Shown here in pieces: positions 33,551-41,291 of a stretch of 41,291 nt of DNA. Within the stretch, counting starts at the first letter, position 1; the number at the start of each line of letters is the position of its first letter. The notes under the pieces were generated by a model that ran no database searches, had not been told where the DNA came from, and saw only the letters and a program-made list of their open reading frames with translations. A program made the translations under genes and the position numbers. The DNA is from Mycolicibacter algericus DSM 45454 (GTDB lineage: Bacteria; Actinomycetota; Actinomycetes; Mycobacteriales; Mycobacteriaceae). Where the stretch lies: NCBI RefSeq assembly GCF_002086455.1, contig NZ_MVHC01000032.1, positions 1-41,291 of the forward strand, written 5' to 3'.

Positions 33551-33627
33551 GCAGCAGTTCGGCATTCCTCCAGCCCGGACATTTCGTCCCCGGCGGCGCC
33601 CAGCTTGACTGCCTATCCTCGCGGGTT

Positions 33628-34059
33628 ATGACTCTCGCCGGTATCCGCCGCGCTGTGTTCGCCCGGCACGCCAACCCGTGGAGCGCCTGGAGTCGCTGGG
33701 CGACGACGCCGTTGATCCTGGTGCCGGTGTGGCGGCGCTCCTGGCGGGATGCCGCGTGGGTGTCGGTGTGGTTCGCACTGAACCCGGTGCTCTTCGGCGA
33801 GCCCACCGATCATGCGGCCTGGTCGACGCGCGCGATGCTCGGTGAGGAGCAGTGGGTCACCGACCGGCCCCGAGACGCCGCCCTGCTGGTGAACCTCGCC
33901 GGTAGCGCCGCGACCGCATGGGCGCTGCTGAGCGCCCGCCGGCGGCGACTGCTGCCGACGGTGGCGGCCACCGCAGCGGCGATGACGCTGACCATGGGCT
34001 ACTGGGCGCTGATGGTCCGCTACTTCGATCGCCGGCGGTACCGTGGCGAACATGAGTGA
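33628..34059 (+). CDS. Small membrane protein (DUF6653-like)
   Basis: 143-residue protein with about three to four hydrophobic segments: around residues 23-33 (TTPLILVPVW), 42-53 (AWVSVWFALNPVLF), 87-100 (ALLVNLAGSAATAWALL) and 108-128 (VAATAAAMTLTMGYWALMVRYF). NPWSAWSRW near the start and LNPVLF...AWSTRAMLGE in the middle resemble the DUF6653 group, a family of unknown function; this match is from memory. TATCCT at 33614-33619 and no Shine-Dalgarno sequence suggest a leaderless start at ATG 33628. It is divergent from infC and overlaps the next gene by 8 bases. The M. tuberculosis position is occupied by lysX/Rv1639c-type genes, so this place differs. Confidence 0.75.
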   Translation: MTLAGIRRAVFARHANPWSAWSRWATTPLILVPVWRRSWRDAAWVSVWFALNPVLFGEPTDHAAWSTRAMLGEEQWVTDRPRDAALLVNLAGSAATAWALLSARRRRLLPTVAATAAAMTLTMGYWALMVRYFDRRRYRGEHE

Positions 34060-34291
34060 CGATCCGGGCGACCCGCAGCCCGACACCGGTTACGACGACA
34101 CCGGCGTGCCGACCTTCGAATCGGTGCGCGAGAAGATCGAGAACCGGTTCGAGACCTCGATCGGTGCGCAGGAACTGGACGCGGAAACCCCGGAGGGCCG
34201 CACCGTCGAGAAGCAGTACCAGGACCGGCAGCGCGCCGCCGCCGACCGGTTGGAGCAGATCCGCGCCTCGATGCGCGATGACGAACACTGA
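34052..34291 (+). CDS. Conserved small acidic protein (Rv1638A-like)
   Basis: 79 residues (82 if the GTG at 34043 is used), soluble and strongly charged. PTFESVREKIENRFETSIGAQELDAETPEGRTVEKQYQDRQRAAADRLEQIRASM reads as one or two amphipathic helices with coiled-coil character. I recognise it as similar to the small gene beside uvrA in M. tuberculosis (Rv1638A); no function is known. It overlaps the upstream membrane-protein gene and is followed after 3 bases by the winged-helix gene, so the three form an operon. Confidence 0.72.
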   Translation: MSDDPGDPQPDTGYDDTGVPTFESVREKIENRFETSIGAQELDAETPEGRTVEKQYQDRQRAAADRLEQIRASMRDDEH

Positions 34292-34294
34292 CAG

Positions 34295-35470
34295 GTGCGG
34301 GCCTTCACCATCGCCGAACGGCGAAACCGCTTGGCACGCCGGCATTTCCTGGCCCCGGAGACCGCGACCGAGCCGATCACGCAGATAGCGGCCACGCTCA
34401 TCGGCCTGCACGCCACCGATCCGGCCACCCCGTACCTGTCGCTGTGGGCGCGATCATCGCCGTTCAGCGTCGCCGACCTGGACAGTGCGTTGTATGAGAA
34501 GCGGTCGCTGATCAAGCAGCTGGCGATGCGCCGCACGCTGTGGGTGGTCGACCCCGCCGAGCTGCCTGCTGTGCAGGCCGCCGCCGGCGACCGGGTGGCC
34601 GACACCGAACGCCGCCGACTCATCGCCGACGTGGCCAAAGCCGGTGTCGCCGACGACGGAGCACGCTGGCTGGCCCGGGCCGGCGCGGCGGTGCTGCGAC
34701 ATCTCGAAGAGCACGGCCCGGCCAGCAGCACCGAACTGCGTGCCGCACTACCCGAACTGGCCGGAACCTACGACCCCGCACCCGGCAAGGCCTACGGCGG
34801 CCAGACCCACCTCGCCCCGCGCGCCTTGACCGTGCTCGGCGCCCAGGGCGACATCGTGCGCGGACCCAACGACGCCAGCTGGACCTCGTCGCGGCCCCGG
34901 TGGGCGGCCGCCGCCGACTGGCTCGGCGAACCGGGCGAACCGATCTCCGCCGAGGAGGCGCAGGCGCGCCTGGTCGCCACTTGGCTGCGGGCCTTCGGCC
35001 CGGCCACCGCCGACGACATCAAGTGGTGGTTCGGCACCACCAAGACGGCGGTCCGAAAAGCGTTGAGCGGCATCGGCGCCGTCGACGTCGACCTGCACGG
35101 CACCCCCGGGTACGCGCTGCCCGACGACCTGGAGCCCGAGCCCGAACCCGAGCCGTGGGGTGCGCTGCTGCCCGGACTCGACGTCACCACGATGGGCTGG
35201 TATCACCGCGACTGGTACCTCGGCGAGCACCGCGGCCAGCTCTTCGACAACTACGGCAACGCCGGACCCACGGTGTGGTGGAACGGCCGGATCGTGGGCG
35301 GCTGGTGTCAGAACGCCGCCGCCCAGGTGCAACTGCAGCTGCTGGAGGACCCGGGTCGGCCGGCGCGTCAGGTGTTGGAACGGCGGGCGAAGCAGCTCAC
35401 CGCCTGGCTGGACGGCACGCGGATAGCGCCGCGGTTCCCGTCGCCGCTGGTCAAGGAAGCGCGCCGCTAA
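34295..35470 (+). CDS. Winged-helix protein of the AlkZ/YcaQ (HTH_42) family
   Basis: 391-residue DNA-binding protein of the HTH_42 superfamily, whose characterised members AlkZ and YcaQ are DNA glycosylases that unhook interstrand crosslinks. The N-terminal segment (RNRLARRHFLAPE, AATLIGLHATDPATPYLSLWARS), the middle KQLAMRRTLWVV, and the C-terminal GWYHRDWYLGEH...NAGPTVWWNGRIVGGWCQ are characteristic. At the position of the catalytic Gln-x-Gln/Asp motif of AlkZ I read His-Ala-Thr, so glycosylase activity is uncertain. GTG 34295 starts 3 bases after the previous gene. It is convergent with uvrA, with the two stop codons overlapping, a neighbourhood consistent with DNA repair. Confidence 0.82.
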   Translation: MRAFTIAERRNRLARRHFLAPETATEPITQIAATLIGLHATDPATPYLSLWARSSPFSVADLDSALYEKRSLIKQLAMRRTLWVVDPAELPAVQAAAGDRVADTERRRLIADVAKAGVADDGARWLARAGAAVLRHLEEHGPASSTELRAALPELAGTYDPAPGKAYGGQTHLAPRALTVLGAQGDIVRGPNDASWTSSRPRWAAAADWLGEPGEPISAEEAQARLVATWLRAFGPATADDIKWWFGTTKTAVRKALSGIGAVDVDLHGTPGYALPDDLEPEPEPEPWGALLPGLDVTTMGWYHRDWYLGEHRGQLFDNYGNAGPTVWWNGRIVGGWCQNAAAQVQLQLLEDPGRPARQVLERRAKQLTAWLDGTRIAPRFPSPLVKEARR

Positions 35471-38373
35471 GCGCTGGCTTTGCGCCGCCGCTTCACCGGC
35501 TTGGCGGGTTTGACCGGTATGTCCAGGATCTCGGCGAGGAACTTACCGGTGTAGCTTTCCGGCACGGCCACCACGTCCTCGGGTGTGCCGGTGGCCACCA
35601 CCGTTCCCCCACCGGCCCCGCCTTCGGGGCCCATGTCGATGATCCAGTCCGCGGTCTTGATCACGTCCAGGTTGTGCTCGATGACGATCACCGTGTTGCC
35701 CTTGTCGACCAGCCCGTTGATGACGCCCAGCAGTTTGGCGATGTCCTCGAAGTGCAGGCCGGTGGTGGGCTCGTCAAGGATGTAGACGGTGCGGCCGGTG
35801 GAGCGCTTCTGCAGCTCCGAGGCCAGCTTCACCCGCTGCGCCTCCCCGCCGGACAGCGTCGGCGCGGGCTGCCCCAGCCGCACATAGCCCAGGCCGACGT
35901 CGACCAGGGTGCGCAGGTAGCGGTGGATGGCGGTGATCGGCTCGAAGAACTCCGCCGCCTCCTCGATGGACATGTCGAGCACCTGAGCGATGGTCTTGCC
36001 CTTGTAGTGCACCTCCAGGGTCTCCCGGTTGTAGCGGGCGCCGTGGCAGACCTCGCAGGGCACATAGACATCCGGCAGGAAGTTCATCTCGATCTTGATG
36101 GTGCCGTCGCCGGTGCACGCCTCACACCGGCCGCCCTTGACGTTGAACGAGAACCGGCCCGGCTGATAGCCGCGCACCTTGGCCTCGGTGGTGGCGGCGA
36201 ACAGGGTGCGGATCTTGTCGAACACCCCGGTGTAGGTGGCCGGGTTGGACCGCGGGGTGCGCCCGATCGGTGACTGGTCGACCCGCACCAGCTTGTCCAG
36301 GTGGTCCAGGCCGGTGATGCGGGTGTGCCGGCCGGGCACCAGCCGGGCGCCGTTGAGCTTGTTGGCCAGCACCGACGCCAGGATGTCGTTGACCAGCGTC
36401 GACTTTCCCGAACCGGACACTCCGGTGACGGCGGTCAGCACCCCGAGCGGGAACGCCACGTCGACGCCGCGCAGGTTGTGTTCGCGGGCGCCGACCACGA
36501 CCAGCTGGCGTTTGGCATCCACCATCCGGCGAAGCTGGGGCACCGCAATGCTTTTCGCGCCGGACAGGTAGGCGCCCGTGATCGAGTCGGTGTTGGCCAC
36601 CAACTCGGCGTAAGGCCCGCTGTGCACGATCCGCCCGCCGTGCTCCCCGGCCGCCGGACCGATGTCGACGATCCAGTCGGCGTGCGCGATGGTGTCCAGG
36701 TCGTGCTCGACGACGATCAAGGTGTTGCCCAGGTCGCGCAGCCGCACCAGGGTTTCGATCAGCCGGCGGTTGTCACGCTGATGCAGCCCGATCGACGGCT
36801 CATCGAGCACGTAGAGCACCCCGACCAGACCCGAGCCGATCTGGGTGGCCAGCCGGATACGTTGCGCCTCACCACCGGACAGTGTTCCGGCCGCCCGCGA
36901 CAGCGTCAGATACTCCAGCCCGACGTCGAGCAGAAAGCTCAGCCGCGACTGGATCTCCTTGAGCACCTGGCCGGCGATGGCCTGCTCCCGCGGGCCCAGC
37001 GTCAGCGCGTTGAGGAAGGCGGAGCATTCCGCGATCGACAGATCACTGACCTGCGCAATGGATTTGCTGCCGTAGTCGCCGGCGGTCATGGTCACCGCCA
37101 AGATCTCCGGCTTGAGGCGGGTGCCGGCGCACTCCGGGCAGGGCACGTCGCGCATGAAGCCGGCGTAGCGTTCCTTCATCTGTTCGGACTCGGTCTGCTC
37201 CATCTTGCGCTGCAGGAACGCCATCACACCTTCGAAATCGGTGTAGTAGGAGCGGGTCCGGCCGTAGCGGTTGCGGTAACGCACATGGACCTGCTCGTCG
37301 GAGCCCTCCAGGATCGCCTTGCGGGCCTTGACCGGCAGCTTGCGCCACGGGGTGTCGACGTCGAAACCCATGGCGTCACCGAGACTGGCCATCATCCTGG
37401 TGAAGTACTCGCTGGTGGGGCCCATCGACCACGGCGCCACCGCCCCCTCGGCCAGGGTGCGGTCCGGGTCGGGCACCACCAAGTCGGCGTCGACCTCCTT
37501 GCGGATGCCCAGCCCGGCGCATTCGGGGCACGCCCCGTAAGGCGAGTTGAACGAGAACGACCGCGGCTCCAGGTCGTCGACCGCCAGCGGGTGACCGTTG
37601 GGGCAGGCCAGCTTCTCGGAGAATCGCTGCTCGCGGTGGGGGTGGTCGTCATCGCGGTCGACGAACTCGAGCACCACGATGCCGTCGGCCAACCCCAGCG
37701 CCGTCTCGATCGAATCGGTGAGCCGCTGCTTGGCCGTCTCCTTGACCGTCAACCGGTCCACCACGACGTCGACGTCGTGTTTCTCCTGCTTCTTGAGCTT
37801 GGGCGGGTCGGTGAGCGGGTGCACCACGCCGTCGACCCGGACCCGGCTGTAGCCCTGGGTGTTGAGCTTCTCGAACAGGTCGGCGAACTCCCCCTTGCGG
37901 GTGCGCACCACCGGCGCCAACACCTGAAAGCGCAGCCCCTCATCCATGGCCAGCACCTGATCGACGATCTGCTGCGGGGTCTGGCGGGCGATGCGCTCAC
38001 CGCAGACCGGGCAGTGCGGGGTGCCGGCGCGGGCGTACAGCAGCCGCAGGTAGTCGTAGACCTCGGTGATGGTGCCGACCGTCGACCGCGGGTTGCGGTT
38101 GGTGGACTTCTGGTCGATGGACACCGCCGGCGACAGGCCCTCGATGAAGTCGACATCCGGTTTGTCCATCTGACCCAGGAACTGGCGGGCATACGCCGAC
38201 AGCGACTCGACGTAACGGCGCTGGCCTTCGGCGAAAATCGTGTCGAAGGCCAGCGAGGACTTGCCGGAGCCGGACAGCCCGGTGAAGACGATCAACGCGT
38301 CCCGCGGCAGGTCCAGGTCGACACTGCGCAGGTTGTGTTCACGCGCACCCTTGACGATCAGCCGGTCAGCCAC
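35467..38373 (-). CDS. uvrA: Excinuclease ABC subunit A
   Basis: Damage-recognition ATPase of nucleotide excision repair, 968 residues, full length. N-terminal Walker A GLSGSGKSS at 32-40; UvrB-binding region after it; zinc cysteines in CPVCGERI and CPNGH...GACPECAGLG; first signature LSGGEAQRIRLATQIG with VLDEPSIGLHQRD; second Walker A GVSGSGKST; the zinc finger CEACTGDG...CEVCHGARY; and second signature LSGGEAQRVKLASELQ with ILDEPTTGLHFEDI. The start is GTG 38373. TAGCAT (38385-38380) ends 7 bases upstream, suggesting a leaderless message. I see no LexA-type box in the 57-base gap to the divergent hydrolase gene. Confidence 0.98.
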   Translation of the reverse strand: MADRLIVKGAREHNLRSVDLDLPRDALIVFTGLSGSGKSSLAFDTIFAEGQRRYVESLSAYARQFLGQMDKPDVDFIEGLSPAVSIDQKSTNRNPRSTVGTITEVYDYLRLLYARAGTPHCPVCGERIARQTPQQIVDQVLAMDEGLRFQVLAPVVRTRKGEFADLFEKLNTQGYSRVRVDGVVHPLTDPPKLKKQEKHDVDVVVDRLTVKETAKQRLTDSIETALGLADGIVVLEFVDRDDDHPHREQRFSEKLACPNGHPLAVDDLEPRSFSFNSPYGACPECAGLGIRKEVDADLVVPDPDRTLAEGAVAPWSMGPTSEYFTRMMASLGDAMGFDVDTPWRKLPVKARKAILEGSDEQVHVRYRNRYGRTRSYYTDFEGVMAFLQRKMEQTESEQMKERYAGFMRDVPCPECAGTRLKPEILAVTMTAGDYGSKSIAQVSDLSIAECSAFLNALTLGPREQAIAGQVLKEIQSRLSFLLDVGLEYLTLSRAAGTLSGGEAQRIRLATQIGSGLVGVLYVLDEPSIGLHQRDNRRLIETLVRLRDLGNTLIVVEHDLDTIAHADWIVDIGPAAGEHGGRIVHSGPYAELVANTDSITGAYLSGAKSIAVPQLRRMVDAKRQLVVVGAREHNLRGVDVAFPLGVLTAVTGVSGSGKSTLVNDILASVLANKLNGARLVPGRHTRITGLDHLDKLVRVDQSPIGRTPRSNPATYTGVFDKIRTLFAATTEAKVRGYQPGRFSFNVKGGRCEACTGDGTIKIEMNFLPDVYVPCEVCHGARYNRETLEVHYKGKTIAQVLDMSIEEAAEFFEPITAIHRYLRTLVDVGLGYVRLGQPAPTLSGGEAQRVKLASELQKRSTGRTVYILDEPTTGLHFEDIAKLLGVINGLVDKGNTVIVIEHNLDVIKTADWIIDMGPEGGAGGGTVVATGTPEDVVAVPESYTGKFLAEILDIPVKPAKPVKRRRKASA

Positions 38374-38379
38374 CCGTCC

Positions 38380-38423
38380 ATGCTAGGTGGCGCTACCGAC
38401 ACGCAGCTCACGGCCAGTACGGT
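38380..38423. promoter_or_regulatory. Back-to-back leaderless promoters of uvrA and hydrolase gene
   Basis: TAGCAT on the minus strand (38385-38380) and TACGGT on the plus strand (38418-38423) each end about 7 bases before a start codon (GTG 38373 and ATG 38431). Both genes lack a Shine-Dalgarno sequence, so two divergent leaderless transcripts appear to arise from 57 bases. Confidence 0.55.
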
Positions 38424-38430
38424 GGCGGAT

Positions 38431-39117
38431 ATGACCCCGAAGACCTCGGTTGACGACACCTACACCGGCCATGTCGAGCCCGGCACCGCCGCCCGCCGCA
38501 CCCTGCCCGGGGCCACGATCATCAAGACCTCGGTGGGTCCCATGGATAACAACGCCTACCTGGTGACGTGCACCAACACCGGCAAGACGCTGTTGATCGA
38601 CGCGGCCAACGACGCCGAGACGCTGCGGGCACTGGTGCGCGACCACGCGCCGGAGGTAGCGCTGATCGTCACCAGTCACCAGCACTTCGATCATTGGCAG
38701 GCACTGGCCGAGCTCGTCGCCGCGACCGGGGCGCCGACGGCGGCGCACGCGCTGGACGCCGAGCCGCTTCCGGTGACCCCCGACCGGCTGCTGGCCGATG
38801 GCGACACCGTGAAGGTGGGTGACCTGACCTTCGACGTGATCCACCTGCAGGGCCACACCGAGGGCTCGGTGGCACTGGCCCTGGACGGCGCGGCCACCGG
38901 AGGAATCACCCAGCTGTTCACCGGCGACTGCCTGTTCCCGGGCGGCGTCGGCAAGACCTGGCAGCCCGGCGATTTCGAGCGGCTGCTCGGCGACGTGAGC
39001 GCCAAGGTGTTCGACCGGTTCGGCGACGACACCGTCGTCTACCCCGGACACGGCGACGACACCACCCTCGGGACCGAGCGACCGCATCTGGCGGAGTGGC
39101 GCGAACGGGGTTGGTGA
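38431..39117 (+). CDS. Metallo-beta-lactamase-fold hydrolase (Rv1637c-like)
   Basis: 228-residue hydrolase of the glyoxalase II type. Zinc-binding HxHxDH is present as HQHFDH (His83, His85, Asp87, His88), followed by later ligands in LQGHTEG, FTGDCLF and YPGHGDD. This is the complete set for a binuclear metal site. The N-terminal SVGPMDNNAYLV resembles glyoxalase II-like proteins; the exact thioester or lactone substrate is unknown. ATG 38431 fits the leaderless promoter. The stop overlaps the GTG of the cyclase remnant downstream (GTGA), which is a relic of an older operon. Confidence 0.9.
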   Translation: MTPKTSVDDTYTGHVEPGTAARRTLPGATIIKTSVGPMDNNAYLVTCTNTGKTLLIDAANDAETLRALVRDHAPEVALIVTSHQHFDHWQALAELVAATGAPTAAHALDAEPLPVTPDRLLADGDTVKVGDLTFDVIHLQGHTEGSVALALDGAATGGITQLFTGDCLFPGGVGKTWQPGDFERLLGDVSAKVFDRFGDDTVVYPGHGDDTTLGTERPHLAEWRERGW

Positions 39118-39390
39118 CGGCGCTACCGGCGTGCGCAACGTGCGGCACCGAACCGCGGGAGGGCGCGCGGTTCTGCGACGGCTGCGGTTCGCTGATCGCG
39201 CCGGCCGGCGACCGCGCCCGCCGAGGAGAACCTGGCGATCCGGGATATCTGGCTGTTACGACTGCGGGCCCTGCTGGCCAGGGCACGCGACGACACCGCG
39301 CAGCACGCCGACTTCCGCGACCGCTACCGCGACATGGCCGAAACGCTTGGCTTCCAAGGGCATCTGGCCTGGGCCGAAGCGATGCCCTGA
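39114..39390 (+). pseudogene. Remnant of a large zinc-ribbon/cyclase gene (ends only)
   Basis: The first part reads, from GTG 39114, LPACATCGTEPREGARFCDGCGSLIAPAG, a zinc ribbon (CxxC...CxxC) of the kind that opens large mycobacterial cyclase-ATPase proteins. The last part, in another frame, reads ENLAIRDIWLLRLRALLARARDD, then RYRDMAETLGFQGHLAWAEAMP and a stop (39388-39390), which is the typical C-terminus of the same kind of protein. The cyclase, AAA-type ATPase and helical-repeat domains that should lie between them are gone, and the junction, around 39200-39225, changes frame. I read this as an internal deletion leaving both gene ends. In the first frame the ORF runs on past 39390 without homology. 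Confidence 0.75.
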
Positions 39391-39408
39391 CGACAGATGC
39401 CGGCCCGG

Positions 39409-39855
39409 TCAGCCGGTGGTGTGCACGATCAGCACGTCGACCTTGGCGCGCCGCGACACGTTGGCCGGCACCGACCCGAGCAGCCGCCCGGCAATCGTGC
39501 TCAGCCCCACGTTGCCGACCACCAGCAGGTCGGCGTTGACCGACTCGGCCAACTCCACCAGCGCGTCCACCGGGGCGCCGACGATCGCGCGCTCCTCCAC
39601 CTCGTAGGCCCCGGCGGCAATGGCCCGCTCCTTGGCTTCCTTGAGGATGGCGTAGATCGGGGCACTGCCGGAGGCCTTGTAGCTCTCGTCTTTCAGAGCG
39701 TCGACGGCCCGCGGGTCGTCGGCGTGCGGCAGGTAGGCGGTGGCGATGACGACCTTCGCACCCTCACCCGACGCCAGGTGACCAGCACGGTCGACGGCAC
39801 GCAACGAAGAATCCGAGCCGTCCGTGCCGACCACCACCGTCTTGTAGCCGCTCAT
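39409..39855 (-). CDS. Universal stress protein, Rv1636 (TB15.3) type
   Basis: 148-residue UspA-fold protein, close in sequence to M. tuberculosis Rv1636: MSGYKTVVVGTDGSDSSLRAVDRA at the start, LKDESYKASGSAPIYAILKEAKERA and IVGAPVDALVELAE in the middle, and NADLLVVGNVGLSTIAGRLLGSVPANVSRRAKVDVLIVHT at the end, containing the GxxG(9)G(S/T) nucleotide-binding motif. Rv1636 has been reported to bind cAMP. ATG 39855 is preceded by GGGAGGG at good spacing; the frame is open upstream but not conserved. A possible -10 is TACTAG (39895-39890). It converges on the cyclase remnant. Confidence 0.93.
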   Translation of the reverse strand: MSGYKTVVVGTDGSDSSLRAVDRAGHLASGEGAKVVIATAYLPHADDPRAVDALKDESYKASGSAPIYAILKEAKERAIAAGAYEVEERAIVGAPVDALVELAESVNADLLVVGNVGLSTIAGRLLGSVPANVSRRAKVDVLIVHTTG

Positions 39856-39889
39856 CCGTAACCCTCCCGGTGAAAAGTTGCAATGCTCG

Positions 39890-39895
39890 CTAGTA
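39890..39895 (-). promoter_or_regulatory. Possible -10 (TACTAG) of the stress-protein gene
   Basis: It would start transcription near 39883 and give a 28-base leader with the GGGAGG ribosome site. No clear -35. The rest of the gap 39856-40090 shows no gene or repeat that I can support. Confidence 0.35.
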
Positions 39896-40090
39896 AGCCA
39901 TGGCGACATTAACGCGTCGGAGGCCCCGATGGGGGCGATTGGCGTCACATGTCGCCTGCGGCGCTGCACACACATCGCCGTTGACCGGCACGAAAACCGC
40001 ATCTCACCGCCGTCGTGACGTGGCTGACACGGCGCGCCGGGCGGTAGCGTGGACTGTCATAACCGTCACCGCTCGCGATAGCAGACGCCG

Positions 40091-41026
40091 TTGAGCCTGG
40101 TACTGGACCGGGCACCGGTGAGCACCGCGGCGGGTTCGCCCCACCGGCGGCGTCGGCCCCCGGACGCGGTCCTGATCGCAGTGGTGGCGACGCTGATCAG
40201 CGGCATCGGCGCGAGCCGACCGTCACTGTGGTTCGACGAGTCGGCCACGATCTCGGCGTCGACGCATCGATCGCTGCCGGAACTGTGGCAGTTGCTGACC
40301 CACATCGACGCGGTGCACGGCCTGTACTACCTGTTCATGCACGGCTGGTTCGCCGTCTTCCCCGCGACGGAATTCTGGGCGCGGGCGCCGAGCTGTCTGG
40401 CGGTCGGCGCCGGCGCCGCCGGGGTGGTGGTGTTGTGCCGCCGGTTCGCCGGCCGGCGCGTGTCGGTCTGCGCCGGCGTGCTGTATGCGGTGCTGCCACG
40501 GGTGACGTGGGCGGGAGTGGAAGCGCGCCCCTATGCGTTCGCGGCGGCGTCCGCGGTCTGGCTGACGGTGCTGTGGGTGAGCGCGGCGCGCCGGAACACC
40601 CGGGCGCTGTGGCTGGGGTACGGCGCGGCGGTGGTGGCCTCAACGCTGCTGAACACCTTCACCGTGCTCATGGTGGCGGTGCATGCGGTAGGACTGCGGG
40701 CGTGCGGGTGCGACCGCTCGGTGCAGCGGCGCTTTGCGGGCGCCGCCGGAATCGCGCTGACCGTGCTGGCCCCGTTCCTGTGGTTCAGCCGGCAGCAGAT
40801 CTGGCAGGTCGCCTGGCTCCGGCCGGTGAACGCGCACACCGTGATCGAGATCGCGCAGCAGCAGTTCTTCGACAACAGCGTGCCGTTCGCGATCTCGGCC
40901 TGGTTGCTGATCGCCTCCGCTGTGGTGGCCGTGCGGGCCGGGATCCGCCCGGCACCCGCCGGCGAGCTACGGCAGCTGGTGTTGCTCTGCATCGCCTGGC
41001 TGGGGCGTGTCATTCCATCTGTGTAA
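40091..41026 (+). pseudogene. GT-C mannosyltransferase (Rv1635c-like), truncated by IS
   Basis: Polytopic membrane glycosyltransferase using polyprenyl-phosphate sugars, cut short at 311 residues where the family has about 550. It has the GT-C hallmark acidic pair in the first extracytoplasmic loop (LWFDESATIS, near residues 46-55), several membrane segments (VLIAVVATLISGIG, AGAAGVVVLC, AVLYAVLPRVTW) and the reading up to LVLLCIAWL. There native sequence stops at about 41002; GRVIPSV and the TAA (41024-41026) are encoded by the inserted element. In M. tuberculosis, Rv1635c adds the mannose caps of lipoarabinomannan. TTG 40091 or GTG 40118 are possible starts. Loss of the C-terminal half very probably abolishes function. 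Confidence 0.85.
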
Positions 41027-41291
41027 GTCCGAGGTGGTCCATCATCGGACCGCCGTTGGGGCGGACAGAAGGAGTGTTTTGTGACCAAGTCCACGAAGGC
41101 GCCGGCTCAGGACAAGACGGCGGCCCGACGGTTGGCGGAGGCGTTCAGCGCCGACACACTGGATTCGCTGATCGCCGATGCAGTGAAATCGGGGACCCCG
41201 ATCGACGGCGCGGACGGTTTGCTCAACGAGCTGACCAAGGCCGTGCTCGAGCGTGCCCTGAATTCGGAGTTGACCCATCACCTGGGTTACG
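41003..41291 (+). mobile_element. Left end of an IS256-family insertion sequence (partial)
   Basis: Begins at about 41003 with GGGGCGTGTCATTCCATC, resembling the terminal inverted repeats of actinobacterial IS256-family elements, right where the glycosyltransferase sequence ends. The transposase gene starts 78 bases in. The right end, target duplication and total length are outside the window, so the exact boundary is good to only a base or two. Confidence 0.8.
41081..41291 (+). CDS. IS256-family (Mutator) transposase, N-terminal part
   Basis: The first 70 codons: TKSTKAPAQDKTAARRL, then LNELTKAVLERALNSELTHHLGY, the hallmark N-terminal sequence of IS256/Mutator transposases such as IS1081 relatives. 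GTG 41081 is preceded by AAGGAG at 41069-41074. The DDE catalytic domain would follow beyond the window, so integrity cannot be judged. Confidence 0.9.
   Translation, partial: MTKSTKAPAQDKTAARRLAEAFSADTLDSLIADAVKSGTPIDGADGLLNELTKAVLERALNSELTHHLGY

Noticed and set aside
33301..33627. Possible small protein genes in the infC leader region, including an N-terminal extension of infC to 33336 and plus-strand frames starting at 33086 and 33373.
   Set aside because: The infC extension is not conserved and lies after the attenuator. The plus-strand frames have no ribosome site or homology until the ATG at 33628.
36301..38430. Long plus-strand open frame upstream of the metallo-beta-lactamase-fold gene.
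   Set aside because: It is the antisense of uvrA. Only the part from ATG 38431 has homology, and a promoter lies just before that ATG.

Overview
The window is chromosomal DNA from a non-tuberculous mycobacterium. It is GC-rich, and gene content and order closely follow the M. tuberculosis block from Rv1635c to Rv1689, read here from recalled family sequences rather than a search. Three things separate it from M. tuberculosis. A promoter and leader of an rRNA operon lie directly downstream of tyrS, where rapid growers and some other mycobacteria carry their second operon, rrnB. The long Rv1660-Rv1682-like interval between argH and tyrS is mostly absent. The PGRS-repeat protein here has an ordinary export signal instead of a PE domain. 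A member of the M. terrae complex (Mycolicibacter) or a related rapid grower would fit, but the species is not proven.

Left part (1-10.9 kb): leftward rrn promoter and leader, tyrS and mpg; a rightward operon of ABC ATPase, permease and TetR regulator under a large palindrome that covers the promoter and a leaderless start; leftward Trm112-like protein and a hydrolase/acyl-CoA-synthetase fusion; a rightward ABC-F ATPase; a leftward M15 peptidase; and a rightward secreted MPT63-like protein.

Middle (10.9-24.7 kb): the complete leftward arginine operon argC-J-B-D-F-R-G-H, with start/stop overlaps at nearly every junction up to argR, an ARG box in front of argC, and a perfect 22-bp inverted repeat between argG and argH. 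A pyridine-nucleotide disulphide oxidoreductase and pheS-pheT follow.

Right part (24.7-41.3 kb): a 1374-residue secreted PGRS protein, a class III adenylate cyclase, an MpaB-type oxygenase with an operator-like palindrome, and the leftward infC-rpmI-rplT-tsnR operon, which has an AUC-start infC and an attenuator-like terminator in its leader. Then come two small unknown genes, an AlkZ/YcaQ-type winged-helix protein convergent with uvrA, a metallo-beta-lactamase-fold hydrolase, the two-ended remnant of a large cyclase gene, a cAMP-binding-type universal stress protein, and a GT-C mannosyltransferase gene cut off by an IS256-family insertion that runs out of the window.

The window is mainly conserved core genome. 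The most unusual content is the IS-truncated Rv1635c-like mannosyltransferase, the collapsed cyclase gene, the PE-less PGRS protein, and several strong regulatory palindromes. I found no CRISPR array, prophage, toxin-antitoxin pair or clear defence system, and no tRNA gene that I could identify.
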